Positions 1 to 8,399 of a stretch of DNA of 44,146 bases are shown piece by piece (the first letter of the stretch is position 1; each line of letters starts with the position of its first letter). The position numbers and the translations under genes are program-made. Location of the stretch: positions 30,409-74,554 of the forward strand of contig LAKY01000024.1 of assembly GCA_000987045.1 (NCBI GenBank). The letters run 5' to 3'. Source of the DNA: Clostridiales bacterium PH28_bin88 (GTDB taxonomy: Bacteria > Bacillota > PH28-bin88). Under the pieces are notes generated by a model. The model did not search any database and was not told where the DNA came from. It saw nothing but the letters and a program-made list of their open reading frames with translations.

Positions 1-81
1 TTCCGTGCGGGGTTTTTGCCCGCACCCCGCCACCAGAACAGCAGTTACAATCAACAGGAACAACCATCGCGCTTTAACCAT
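1..81 (-). CDS. Lipoprotein, N-terminal fragment (cut by window edge)
   Basis: The minus strand from the ATG at 81 reads 27 codons to the window edge. It begins MVKARWLFLLIVTAVLVAGC, a typical lipoprotein signal peptide: Lys/Arg at residues 3 and 5, a hydrophobic stretch at about 6-18, and the lipobox VAGC with the acceptor Cys at residue 20. An AGAGGA-type ribosome site lies a few bases upstream. The mature protein lies outside the window, so its function cannot be told. It should be exported and anchored in the membrane by a lipid on that Cys. It lies downstream of, and on the same strand as, the nicotinate phosphoribosyltransferase gene, with a terminator in between, so it is probably transcribed separately. 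Confidence 0.75.
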   Translation of the reverse strand, partial: MVKARWLFLLIVTAVLVAGCGQKPRTE

Positions 82-159
82 CCGGTCCTCTCTTCCTCTC
101 ACCATCACCCGGTAAAGGGCGGTCGATTATGGAAAATCATAGAATTTTAATGATTTAAA

Positions 160-200
160 AAGAAGAAAAGCGAGCAAGGTCAATATGTGCGTCGCTTTTC
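160..200 (-). terminator. Rho-independent terminator after the nicotinate phosphoribosyltransferase gene
   Basis: On the minus strand a 9-bp stem (GAAAAGCGA paired with TCGCTTTTC, at 192-200 and 165-173) encloses a loop of about 18 nt and is followed by a T-rich run (TTCTTTTT). It lies about 30 bases past the stop codon of the gene ending at 231. The large loop makes it a less-than-ideal terminator. Confidence 0.6.
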
Positions 201-230
201 ATTCTACAGTTAATTTAGTCACGCCATCAG

Positions 231-1277
231 TTATACCATGCGTTGCAGGCGGGGGTTCGGGGTAACCCCGGGAATCCGCCCCCTCTTGGCCACCGCCTCA
301 CCCTGCACTTCCTTGAGGTCCATAGTCATGTCAATGGGCGCAGCCCCTGAAATGAAACTGCCTACACCAAAGGCATCCGCCCCGGCCGCCCCCAACGCCT
401 GGATCTTTTCCGGGTAGAGCCCTCCTGACACAAAAATCTTGACGTGCCGGTGCCCCCCGGCATCCAGCCGGGCCCTTATTTCACGGACTAATTCAGGGGT
501 TACGCCACCCCGTTCGCTGGGGGTGTCCAACCGGATGCCGTACAGGTCAGCGCCTAAGGCCTCCGCCACGCGCATAGCTTCTTCCGCTTCATCCTTAAAG
601 GTATCTACCAGGACCAGCCGGCGGGCGCCAGGCGGCATGGTTTGATGGTAGGCCTTCGCAACCTTCACGGTGTCCCCGGCGATCAAGAAAACAGCATGGG
701 GGAGCGTTCCTACCGGCTCCAATCCGGCCAGCTTTGCTCCTAAAATGCAACTGGCCCCATCGACCCCTCCGATTATGGCCGCCCGTTCCATCACAGGAGC
801 AACGGCAGGATGCACGTGCCGGGCACCAAAACAGTAGACCGGTCGATCCCCCGCGGCGGCCTTTACATTTCTGGCCGCGCTCGCCCATCCGCTGGAACTG
901 GCCAGGATACCCAACAAAGTGGTTTCGAAAAGGCCGAAACGGTTGTAAGGACCCTTGATGCGCATGACCACTTCCTTGGGAGCAAAACTCTCACCTTCGG
1001 GCAAAGCCCAAATTTCCAGTCCCCGGTCGGCAAGAAGATTAAGCACCTCGGGCACTCCTGCCAGGATACCCGCGGCGCGGGGAAATATTTCAGCGGTGAC
1101 CGCGCATTCCTGCAACCCAAGGTGAGTTAGCACCTCGTAGGAGCGGACAAAATAGATGTCGGTAGTTGCCCCCTGGGCGATTTCCTCGTGGCTGGCGGAG
1201 AAAAAACGGCGCTCAGGAGCTACATGCAGCCTGCGCACCTGGTCCAGGCTTATTAATTCAAGCTTGTCCGATTGCAA
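231..1277 (-). CDS. Nicotinate phosphoribosyltransferase, short (about 350-residue) type
   Basis: Joins nicotinate to PRPP to make nicotinate mononucleotide, the entry step of NAD salvage in the cytoplasm. The 348-residue protein has the features of the short type II phosphoribosyltransferase group: an N-terminal region with a TTDIYF segment (about 38-43), a central glycine-rich part with FGARHVHP (about 150-157), and a C-terminal TIM-barrel half with GIRLDTPSERGG (about 247-258), KIFVSGGL and a phosphate-binding GVGSFISG. The start is a TTG with a GAGGTGAT ribosome site 8 nt upstream. It appears to stand alone: about 100 bases separate it from the transglycosylase gene upstream on the same strand, and a terminator follows it. 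Quinolinate or nicotinamide phosphoribosyltransferase is possible, but the sequence fits the nicotinate group best. Confidence 0.85.
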   Translation of the reverse strand: MQSDKLELISLDQVRRLHVAPERRFFSASHEEIAQGATTDIYFVRSYEVLTHLGLQECAVTAEIFPRAAGILAGVPEVLNLLADRGLEIWALPEGESFAPKEVVMRIKGPYNRFGLFETTLLGILASSSGWASAARNVKAAAGDRPVYCFGARHVHPAVAPVMERAAIIGGVDGASCILGAKLAGLEPVGTLPHAVFLIAGDTVKVAKAYHQTMPPGARRLVLVDTFKDEAEEAMRVAEALGADLYGIRLDTPSERGGVTPELVREIRARLDAGGHRHVKIFVSGGLYPEKIQALGAAGADAFGVGSFISGAAPIDMTMDLKEVQGEAVAKRGRIPGVTPNPRLQRMV

Positions 1278-1379
1278 AATAGGATCACCTCTACGGCCAA
1301 TTGCCCGGACCGGTGGCCGGACTCGTCATCTTTTATTCGTTATTTTCTCCGAAATACCTCTTTTTATCGGGAAAAAGCT

Positions 1380-1964
1380 TTAACTTGCCGCTTTATAACC
1401 GTGAAAGGCCCTAACATAAACCCGGCGGTAAACCCGGTAATCCCTGAGCACGCGCCGGATGAACTCTCTGGTTTCCGAGAAAGGGATTTTCTCAATACTT
1501 CCCACATCCCCCCGCCACCGCCCGCTGGCCATCCACTGCCGCACATTACCTCTGCCTCCGTTATATGCTGCCAGCACCAGTGCCCTGTTGTTGCTGAATT
1601 CATTCTGTAGGTCCGCCAGGTACCAGGTTCCCAGGCGGATATTGTATTCCGGTTCAAACAGGGCTTCCGGGCGGAAGGGTTCTCCCATCTGGCGGGCAAT
1701 CCACTCCGCGGTTTCCGGCATCAATTGCATCAATCCCCTGGCTCCCCGGGGGGAAAGGGCTTCCGGTTTAAACCTGCTTTCCACCCTGATGAGGGCGGTT
1801 ACCAGGTAAGGGTCCAGGCCGTTCCGGCCGGCGTAATACCCTATCAGGTCGCGGTAGGAAAGAGGATAAAACAGGCGCCACACCCAGGAAAAGCCTAACA
1901 ACAACGCTACCAGGGTCAGAAACAGCCAGAATGGCAGCCGGGATTTATGCCAACGAAAAAACAT
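1380..1964 (-). CDS. Membrane-anchored lytic transglycosylase (SLT family)
   Basis: Cleaves the glycan strand of peptidoglycan between MurNAc and GlcNAc. The 194-residue protein has one N-terminal hydrophobic segment (about 12-32) that anchors the domain outside the membrane, followed by a goose-lysozyme-like SLT domain. The ALIRVESRF segment carries the catalytic glutamate (E62), then come the GLMQLMPETA motif (about 77-86) and AAYNGG. The start ATG lies 4 bases after the coaE stop, so the gene is the last member of the polA-mutM-ytaF-coaE block and probably co-transcribed. The family is often linked in spore formers to wall growth and sporulation; nothing here shows which. The length is normal for the minimal SLT proteins found beside coaE in Clostridia. 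Confidence 0.88.
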   Translation of the reverse strand: MFFRWHKSRLPFWLFLTLVALLLGFSWVWRLFYPLSYRDLIGYYAGRNGLDPYLVTALIRVESRFKPEALSPRGARGLMQLMPETAEWIARQMGEPFRPEALFEPEYNIRLGTWYLADLQNEFSNNRALVLAAYNGGRGNVRQWMASGRWRGDVGSIEKIPFSETREFIRRVLRDYRVYRRVYVRAFHGYKAAS

Positions 1965-1968
1965 ACCA

Positions 1969-2631
1969 TCACTCCACCGCTTCAGGGCTGATGCCGTAAA
2001 CTATGCCGCTATTCTCCCGTCCATTCCCGTTAAGTTTTTCCATGATGTCCTTCCAGTAATCCAGCACTTGTTCCATGGTGCGCTCCAGGCTGACCGAAGT
2101 ATCTATCACCCGGTGTGCCCGCTTTATTTTCTCCGCCAGGGGCATCTGGGAACGGATACGGCGCCGGGCAGCTGCCTCAGGCAGCTTGTCCCGCTGCACG
2201 ACACGCCTCACCTGAGTCTCTTCGGGAACCGAGACCACCCAGACCTCATCCACCAGGACCTCCATACCGGCCTCCAGTAGTAAGGGAGCGTCAATCACCA
2301 CCACCCCCCGCGGGTTTTGCTGCCGGTATGCTGTCAGCAACTCCTCTGTCCTTTCGATGACCCGCGGGTGGGTAATCCCATTCAGCCTGGCAAGGGCCGT
2401 AGGGTCACCGAAGACCTTGGACCCCAGAGCCGGCCGGTGGATAGTGCCGTCGCTGTTGAGAATCTCTTCGCCAAAGGTGGCTACTATCTCAGACCATGCC
2501 GGCTCTCCAGGCGCGACCACCTCTCGCGCCAGCACGTCCGCATCGATGACCTCCGCCCCCAGTCGCTTCAACATACCTGACACTGTGCTTTTCCCGCTGG
2601 CAATACCCCCGGTCAGGCCGATGATCAACAT
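1969..2631 (-). CDS. coaE: Dephospho-CoA kinase
   Basis: Phosphorylates the ribose 3'-hydroxyl of dephospho-CoA, the last step of coenzyme A synthesis. The 220-residue protein opens with the P-loop GLTGGIASGKST (about residues 5-16), followed by the DADVLAREV segment that binds the acceptor substrate. The VVVIDAPLLLEAG segment and a lid rich in arginine (VVQRDKLPEAAARRRI) complete the family pattern. The last 20 or so residues are a variable tail. It starts 11 bases after ytaF and ends 4 bases before the transglycosylase gene, in the order known from Bacillus (polA-mutM-ytaF-coaE). The enzyme for the preceding step, coaD, lies about 40 kb away at the other end of this window. Confidence 0.95.
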   Translation of the reverse strand: MLIIGLTGGIASGKSTVSGMLKRLGAEVIDADVLAREVVAPGEPAWSEIVATFGEEILNSDGTIHRPALGSKVFGDPTALARLNGITHPRVIERTEELLTAYRQQNPRGVVVIDAPLLLEAGMEVLVDEVWVVSVPEETQVRRVVQRDKLPEAAARRRIRSQMPLAEKIKRAHRVIDTSVSLERTMEQVLDYWKDIMEKLNGNGRENSGIVYGISPEAVE

Positions 2632-2642
2632 CTGGATTCCCC

Positions 2643-3281
2643 CTAGATCTTAAGCAAGCCTAAAATGAGAATGATTGCTCCGGGTACCAGGGAGCCCGCA
2701 TTCCCTAGCCAGTGCTCGCCCACCCTGGCTCCAAGCTTTAAGCCGCCTGACACCAGCGCCAGTTTGCACAAACCTACAAAGACCGGAACCAACCACAGTT
2801 CCATACCTGCAACCGCCGCACCGAACCCCGCGCCAAGGGCATCCATAGCCAGTGCAAGCCCCAGGGCCAGGGCTTCCCGGGGGTTGATCGTACCTGAGCG
2901 GTCAAAGTCCGCCTGTACAGGTTCCCTCAAGATCTGGATAACTATCCCCAGGGGGCGGATTTTTACCTTTAGCAGGGAGTATTCCCCACAGGCAGCCTCT
3001 TCAACATGATTGCGGCCTTTAATCCTGGCCTCCAGAATGATCCAGCATCCTACCGCCACCATGATCAAAGCCCCCAATTTCTCGGCCACTCCAGGAGGGA
3101 TCAAGCCGGCCACCAGGTGCCCGAAAAACATGGAGACGGTGATCGCGACAGTCGAGGTAACGCAGATCACCAGCAGCGAGTGCCACGGGACCAAGATGCG
3201 ACGCATGCCGTAGGACAGCCCCACTCCCAAGCCGTCTATGCTTACCGCCAAGGAAAATAACAGCACAGGCCAAAGGTTCAA
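2643..3281 (-). CDS. ytaF: Sporulation membrane protein YtaF (MntP-like fold)
   Basis: An integral membrane protein of roughly 212 residues related to the MntP manganese exporters. In Bacillus the ortholog sits between mutM and coaE, as here, and belongs to the sporulation regulon; its transport substrate is not established. Six hydrophobic segments are visible in two halves. Each half has an acidic DGLG/DALG motif in its first helix (SIDGLGVGLSYG near the start, AMDALGAGFGAA in the second half). A polar loop at about 95-125 links the halves. I place the start at the TTG at 3281, because AAAGGGGG lies 9 nt upstream; the TTG at 3290 directly abuts that site. The gap to mutM is about 80 bases. 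Confidence 0.85.
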   Translation of the reverse strand: MNLWPVLLFSLAVSIDGLGVGLSYGMRRILVPWHSLLVICVTSTVAITVSMFFGHLVAGLIPPGVAEKLGALIMVAVGCWIILEARIKGRNHVEEAACGEYSLLKVKIRPLGIVIQILREPVQADFDRSGTINPREALALGLALAMDALGAGFGAAVAGMELWLVPVFVGLCKLALVSGGLKLGARVGEHWLGNAGSLVPGAIILILGLLKI

Positions 3282-3359
3282 GACCAGCAACCCCCTTTAC
3301 CGAATCCAAGCTCATATCCACTATATGGCCGGGCGGCGAAAGGTGTGCTTGGGCGAGAA

Positions 3360-4184
3360 CTAATCCTGGCAACAGCGGCACAGGTAACTGCTCCGGCCAC
3401 CCACCTTGATGCGAATAACCGGCTGGCCGCAGCAAGGACAGGGTTCCCCCTCCCTGCTGTAAACCCGCAGCCGGTGCTGGTAATCCCCTTGTTGCCCGGA
3501 TCCGTCCACGTAGTCCCGAACGGTGGTACCCCGGTGGTTAATACCCTCCTGCAGCACCGACCGGATGGCTTCGTAGAGCCGCTGTACTTCTTGTTCCGAT
3601 AACCGGTCAGCGGGCCTTTCCGGAAGAATACCGGCGACGAACAGGATCTCGTCAGCGTAGATGTTCCCTATTCCCGCCAGGAAGGTCTGGTCCAGGAGTA
3701 CCTCCTTCACCTTTCGCTTCCTCCCGGCCAGCATATCCCCCAGCTGTCCGGCTGTGAACTCCGCCGCCAGGGGTTCCGGGCCCAATTGCCGGAGACCGGA
3801 AATACGGTTCAGTTCCTTCTCAGGCATCAGGTAAATAGTCCCGAACTGCCTCTGGTCCTGGAAGCGCAGCTCGTGCCCGTCGTCCAGTTCGAAGATCACA
3901 TGGGTGTGCTTAGCAAGCGGTACGTCGGGGGCAGTGTACGTCAACCGGCCGGTCATCCGCAAGTGCACCACCATGACGAATTGACCGGTTAACCGCACCA
4001 GCAGGTACTTGCCCCGCCGGTCCAAGCCCAGGATCTCTCGACCTGTAATAGCCCCAGGAAACTCCTCCGCCGGCGGGTGCTTGATCATCTTGGGTAGAAA
4101 GACCCTGGCTCCTTTAACCACTTTTCCAACTATTTTCTCCTGCAGTGTCCGCTTAACTGTTTCCACTTCCGGCAGTTCAGGCAA
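3360..4184 (-). CDS. mutM: Formamidopyrimidine-DNA glycosylase
   Basis: Removes oxidised purines such as 8-oxoguanine and nicks the abasic site. The start is fixed at the TTG at 4184, because the mature enzyme must begin with the catalytic proline: the product reads M-PELPEVETVKRTL, and GGGAGGAA lies 6 nt upstream of this TTG. Longer upstream readings would bury that proline. The resulting 274 residues match the family length. A lysine in the HPP/GRRGKYL region, the H2TH segment with GIGNIYADEILF (about 170) and a C-terminal zinc finger with CPCCGQP and CRCC are present. It follows polA by 115 bases, the usual order in this group, linking repair synthesis and base excision. Confidence 0.95.
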   Translation of the reverse strand: MPELPEVETVKRTLQEKIVGKVVKGARVFLPKMIKHPPAEEFPGAITGREILGLDRRGKYLLVRLTGQFVMVVHLRMTGRLTYTAPDVPLAKHTHVIFELDDGHELRFQDQRQFGTIYLMPEKELNRISGLRQLGPEPLAAEFTAGQLGDMLAGRKRKVKEVLLDQTFLAGIGNIYADEILFVAGILPERPADRLSEQEVQRLYEAIRSVLQEGINHRGTTVRDYVDGSGQQGDYQHRLRVYSREGEPCPCCGQPVIRIKVGGRSSYLCRCCQD

Positions 4185-4299
4185 CTTTAATTCCTCCCAA
4201 CACGGCCAACTATTAATTATTAAGTCTGTCACACCGCGTATGGACTTTCTTTTCATCAGCCCAGTGTTCCGGCCTCAATAACCGATGTTTATCACAACG

Positions 4300-6969
4300 C
4301 TACTTGGGATCATAGGCAGTCATCTCGTACCAGTTTTGTCCTTGCTTCAGGTCTACCTTGAGCGGCACCCGAAGAGAAACGGCGTTTTCCATGTATTCTC
4401 GTACCAGTATGGCCACCTCCGGCAACTCCTTGTTGGGGACATCGAAGATGAGTTCGTCGTGCACCTGGAGAATCATCTCCGCCTGCCATCCTCTTTCCTT
4501 CAAACCTGCATTTATTCCCAGCATCGCCAACTTGATGATGTCGGCGGCGCTGCCTTGAATAGGAGTATTCATGGCTGTGCGTTCTCCAAAATTGCGGATG
4601 CTGAAATTTGAACTGAACAAATCGGGTAAATACCGCCGGCGCTTTAACAATGTCGTAACATAGCCCGTGCCCTTGGCCTCCTGTACAACATCCTGAAGAT
4701 AACGCCGCACCCCGGGGTAGCGGGCCAGGTACTGCTCGATATACTGGCGGGCCTCACCGCGGGAAATTCCCAGGTCTCGGGCCAGGCCGAAGTCACTGAT
4801 CCCGTAGACGATGCCAAAGTTAACCGCCTTGGCCCGCCGCCGCATCTCCGGGGTCACCTGTTCCATCGGTACGCCGAAAACCTCCGACGCTGTCCGGGTG
4901 TGAATATCCTGTTCCTCGATAAATGCCTCGATCAAGTTAGGGTCACCCGAGATATGCGCCAGCACCCGCAGTTCGATCTGGGAGTAGTCCGCCGCCAGCA
5001 ACAACCGGTCCGGCCCGGAGGGTACAAATACCTTCCGCAATCGTCGTCCCAACTCCAACCGGACCGGGATGTTCTGCATGTTGGGTTCCGTACTGCTTAA
5101 CCGCCCGGTGGCGGTCACCATCTGGTTGAAGGTAGTATGCACCTTGTGGGTGCGGGGGTCGATGAGAGGCCTTAACCCGTCCACATAGGTGGACTTCAGT
5201 TTCATCAACATGCGGTATTCCAGGATCCTGGCCACCACTTCGTGCTTGGGCGCCAGTTCCTCCAGTACCTCCGCGCTGGTCGAGTAGCCGGTTTTGGTCT
5301 TTTTGGAAGCGGGGAGCCCTAACCTCTCAAAGAGGATTACCCCCAGCTGTTTGGGTGAGTTGAGATTAAACTCCTCGCCTGCCAGCCCGTAGATCTCCTC
5401 GGTCAGCCTGGTAATTCCTTCTCCCAGTTCCCGACCCATGGCCTCCAGTTGTTCCCTGTCCACCGTGACACCCGCCCATTCCATCCCGGCCAAAACCCGT
5501 ACCAGCGGGAGTTCCACCTCCCGGTACAGCTCAACCATCTCCGCTACCGCCAGTTTTGGCGGGAGCACTTCAGCCAACCGGAACACCGCCGCAGACCGTA
5601 CCGCCACCTCCAGGCCCGGGTCTTCCTCCGGGACCAGCGCCTGGTCCAGGTGTTCCAAACACACCTCCGGCAGCTGGTGGCCGGGGGCGGAAGGGTTTAA
5701 CAGGTAAGCTGCCAACATGGTATCTGTGAGCCCGGCCTCCACTTCAATGCCGCGCTTTCGCAGGGCAATAACGGCTTCCTTGGCATCATGGACAAGCAGG
5801 TCTATCGCGGGATCACCCAGCAAGGGAGCCAACAAGCCGTAAAAAAGTTCTGAGCGGCCATGCAAACTTGCAGGGATAATACCATAGCCGGCTCCTTCGT
5901 TACAGGAAATACCAACAGCCTGAATCTCCGCCCGCAGGTAATCCGGCTGGCTTAGTTTAAGAGAAATAGCAAGCCGGCCGGCAGCACGCACGGCTGCCAA
6001 AAGCTCACGGACTTCCGCTTCGGTGCTGATCACCTTAAAATTGCCCGGTATGCCTTGATTATCGTCCTCTTCCGCTTCTGTCCGCCCTTTTTGCATTTCT
6101 CCCAGTACTACCTTTACCAGGCTCTGAAAGTCCAGTTCTTTAAAAATTTCCAGGAGTTCCGGGTAATTGGGGGTGCCAAACCTGCACTCCTGGGGTTCTA
6201 CCTCCACCGGAGCGTCACAGCAAATGGTGGCCAGGCTCTTGCTTAACTTGGCCTGATCAGCCCACTGTTTCAGGTCAGCGGCCAGTTTTGGACGGGCCAC
6301 CCTGTCCACGTTTTCCAATAGGTTCTCCAAACTGCGATACTCATGGATCAGTTTAACCGCCGTCTTTTCTCCTACACCGGGGACCCCCGGAATGTTATCA
6401 GAGGTGTCTCCCATCAGCCCTTTGACGTCTCTCAATTGGTCGGGCTCCAAACCAAACTGTTCCCGGACCTCATGCATCCCCATGGATAGCATGTCTGAAA
6501 TGCCCTTTTTGGTTAACAATACCCGGGTAAGCGGACTGACCAACTGTAAGGCATCCCGGTCGCCAGTAAGAACTACCGTCTCCAGACCCGCTGCTTCCGC
6601 TCGCCGGGCCATGGTCCCGATGATATCATCGGCCTCAAAACCCTCCACTTCCAGGGTCTCAATTTTCATGGCCTGCAGGATACGTTTGATCAGGGGGAAC
6701 TGATGGCGCAGTTCTTCCGGGGTAGCCTTCCGGTGCCCCTTGTAGGCCTCGTACTGCTCATTGCGAAAGGTAACCCGGCCCTTGTCGAAGGCCACCGCTA
6801 CAAGATCCGGCTTTTCCTCCGCGAGTATCTTCATTAACATATTGGTAAAGCCGTAGACCGCATTGGTAAACACCCCCTGCCGGTTCGACAGCAGTGGTAA
6901 GGCGTGAAACGCCCGGTGGATCAGGCTATTACCATCCACGATCATAAACTTCTTCCCGCCACCCGTCAT
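4300..6969 (-). CDS. polA: DNA polymerase I, with a degenerate proofreading domain
   Basis: Fills gaps and removes RNA primers during repair and lagging-strand maturation. The 889 residues carry an N-terminal 5'-nuclease domain (MIVDGNSLIHRAF, GFEADDIIGT, LTGDRDALQL, GDTSDNIPGVPGVGEKTA; about 8-200), a middle 3'-5' exonuclease-like domain (about 310-480) and a C-terminal family A polymerase domain. The last holds motif A AADYSQIELRVLAH, motif B RRRAKAVNFGIVYGIS and motif C QVHDELIFDVP. In the middle domain the DxE pair of active proofreading enzymes is replaced (the strand reads AISLKLS), as in Bacillus-type enzymes, so proofreading is probably absent. The gene starts 27 bases after the capA stop and is likely in one operon with it. 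The ATG at 6969 has only a weak ribosome site; the Met eight residues later is an alternative start. Confidence 0.95.
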   Translation of the reverse strand: MTGGGKKFMIVDGNSLIHRAFHALPLLSNRQGVFTNAVYGFTNMLMKILAEEKPDLVAVAFDKGRVTFRNEQYEAYKGHRKATPEELRHQFPLIKRILQAMKIETLEVEGFEADDIIGTMARRAEAAGLETVVLTGDRDALQLVSPLTRVLLTKKGISDMLSMGMHEVREQFGLEPDQLRDVKGLMGDTSDNIPGVPGVGEKTAVKLIHEYRSLENLLENVDRVARPKLAADLKQWADQAKLSKSLATICCDAPVEVEPQECRFGTPNYPELLEIFKELDFQSLVKVVLGEMQKGRTEAEEDDNQGIPGNFKVISTEAEVRELLAAVRAAGRLAISLKLSQPDYLRAEIQAVGISCNEGAGYGIIPASLHGRSELFYGLLAPLLGDPAIDLLVHDAKEAVIALRKRGIEVEAGLTDTMLAAYLLNPSAPGHQLPEVCLEHLDQALVPEEDPGLEVAVRSAAVFRLAEVLPPKLAVAEMVELYREVELPLVRVLAGMEWAGVTVDREQLEAMGRELGEGITRLTEEIYGLAGEEFNLNSPKQLGVILFERLGLPASKKTKTGYSTSAEVLEELAPKHEVVARILEYRMLMKLKSTYVDGLRPLIDPRTHKVHTTFNQMVTATGRLSSTEPNMQNIPVRLELGRRLRKVFVPSGPDRLLLAADYSQIELRVLAHISGDPNLIEAFIEEQDIHTRTASEVFGVPMEQVTPEMRRRAKAVNFGIVYGISDFGLARDLGISRGEARQYIEQYLARYPGVRRYLQDVVQEAKGTGYVTTLLKRRRYLPDLFSSNFSIRNFGERTAMNTPIQGSAADIIKLAMLGINAGLKERGWQAEMILQVHDELIFDVPNKELPEVAILVREYMENAVSLRVPLKVDLKQGQNWYEMTAYDPK

Positions 6970-6996
6970 ACTCCGCCACCCTTCTTTCGCCCCATA

Positions 6997-8223
6997 TTAT
7001 TGCCCCGTCGCCTGAGAAATAGCCTTAGCCTGGAGTTCTCCGTGCCCTTCCCGGATCACCATGTTACCCCCTAGAGAGCCAGTCAACCGCTGGGTTTTCA
7101 AAAGGATCCGTTCACCCAGTTCTCCGGTGGCTACCCTGGGCTGGGCCTCAGGTAGATACACAGGCAGCACCCGCGCCTGCTCCACCCCCAATTTCCCGAT
7201 CTTAACCTGCAGCAGGAGGCCTTCCTGGGTAATTTGTTTTTGACCCTGGTCAAAGACAAAGTTACCCAGGCTGTATGCAATTAGCGAGTTGCGGTACATC
7301 TCAAAGCCCTGCAGGGTATGGGGGTGGTGCCCCAAGATCAGATCTACCCCGGCGTCTACCAGCCTGTAAGCCATTTCGCGCTGGGCAGGGGTAGGATTGT
7401 CCATGTACTCCTGACCCCAGTGCAGGGAAACCACCACCACATCAACTTCCGGGCGCACCGCTGCCACGTCCTCCATCATTTCATCCAGGCGAAGCGGCGC
7501 GATGCCGGGGGATGTGTCCGTAGCTCTCAGCATCCGTGGATAAGTCCGGCTCCAGAACATTTCGGCCATATCACTATAGGCCAGAAAAGCCACCTTAATG
7601 CCTTTTTTCTCCACCACCAGGGGACGCCTGGCCTGGCGGATGTCATTGCCGCCGCCCACATACCCTATGCCGGCCTCCTCCAGCAGCTGCAGGGTTTCCA
7701 GGAAAGCCGCGGTATCATAGTCCAGGGCATGATTGTTGGCCACACTCACCACATCAAAGCCGGCCCCCGTGAGGGCTTGTACCGCCTCCGGCCGAGCGCG
7801 GAACCAGATACCCTTCCCGGGAAGCGGTGTCCCGCTGCTGCCGATGGGAGACTCCAGGTTGGCAAAGGACAGGTCAGTCTCCCGCAAAAGGGAATTGACC
7901 AGGGCAAAAGGGTACCCGATCCCTTTTTCGTCCATATACCGGCCAACCTTGCGGGAAAGCATCACGTCACCCACTGCTACGAGTTCCAAGCTGGTTGATT
8001 CGCCGTCCGAGAACACCCCTCCGGTTCCTGGAACTACCTGGGTCCCACTATATGCCCACGTTACCTGGCTTGTAATTATATACATGCCAAATGAAGCTAC
8101 AGCGACAAGGGTCAGTGCTACCATCAGCACCAGCATCATAACTCGAAACCCGGCCCAAATAGCCCGGTGGGCAGGAGCCGGTTTTACACGGGCACGATCC
8201 TGCAATAAAATCCCTTCTTCCAT
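6997..8223 (-). CDS. CapA-family metallophosphatase-fold protein, membrane anchored
   Basis: A 408-residue protein of the CapA/PGA_cap family, a calcineurin-like metallophosphatase fold known from poly-gamma-glutamate capsule genes and often of unknown role elsewhere. After a cytoplasmic start comes one hydrophobic segment (about 28-52), then the extracytoplasmic domain. Motifs visible in order are AVGDVMLSRKVG, SFANLESPIG, VANNHALDYD, VVSLHWGQEY and ILGHHPHTLQG, which hold the metal-binding Asp, Asn and His residues. No capsule synthesis genes (capB, capC) are nearby, so a capsule role is not supported; a surface hydrolase acting on a wall or phosphate-containing polymer is a guess. It lies directly upstream of polA on the same strand and has a leader with three adjacent inverted repeats. 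Confidence 0.85.
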   Translation of the reverse strand: MEEGILLQDRARVKPAPAHRAIWAGFRVMMLVLMVALTLVAVASFGMYIITSQVTWAYSGTQVVPGTGGVFSDGESTSLELVAVGDVMLSRKVGRYMDEKGIGYPFALVNSLLRETDLSFANLESPIGSSGTPLPGKGIWFRARPEAVQALTGAGFDVVSVANNHALDYDTAAFLETLQLLEEAGIGYVGGGNDIRQARRPLVVEKKGIKVAFLAYSDMAEMFWSRTYPRMLRATDTSPGIAPLRLDEMMEDVAAVRPEVDVVVVSLHWGQEYMDNPTPAQREMAYRLVDAGVDLILGHHPHTLQGFEMYRNSLIAYSLGNFVFDQGQKQITQEGLLLQVKIGKLGVEQARVLPVYLPEAQPRVATGELGERILLKTQRLTGSLGGNMVIREGHGELQAKAISQATGQ

Positions 8224-8248
8224 ACTAATCCGTCAATAAAGAAAACTT

Positions 8249-8314
8249 GGCTTGCGCAAGCCTGTGGCGCATGCGGAAGCCTTAGTACTTATGCCACAGA
8301 AAGTAACACTTTCT
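8249..8314 (-). other. Three adjacent inverted repeats in the capA leader
   Basis: Read on the minus strand, upstream of capA, three hairpins follow each other: a 7-bp perfect repeat AGAAAGT/ACTTTCT (8298-8314) with a 3-nt loop, a 6-bp TGTGGC/GCCACA stem (8263-8298) around 24 nt, and the palindrome GGCTTGCGCAAGCC (8249-8262). The last lies about 25 bases before the capA ATG and is followed by a T-rich stretch (TTTTCTTTATT). This could be an attenuator or a structured 5' leader. I do not recognise a known riboswitch. Confidence 0.4.
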
Positions 8315-8320
8315 GATGGT

Positions 8321-8360
8321 ACAAAAAATTCGGTGTGCAGGCGGGAACTCCTGCACACCT
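8321..8360 (-). terminator. Rho-independent terminator after the anti-sigma gene
   Basis: A perfect 10-bp stem (GGTGTGCAGG at 8332-8341 with CCTGCACACC at 8350-8359, 8-nt loop) followed on the minus strand by GAATTTTTTG. It lies about 40 bases past the stop of the gene ending at 8400 and closes the sigma/anti-sigma operon. Confidence 0.85.
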
Positions 8361-8399
8361 AACTGAACTTGGCCAATTTGCCAATTCCCTTGCATTAAA

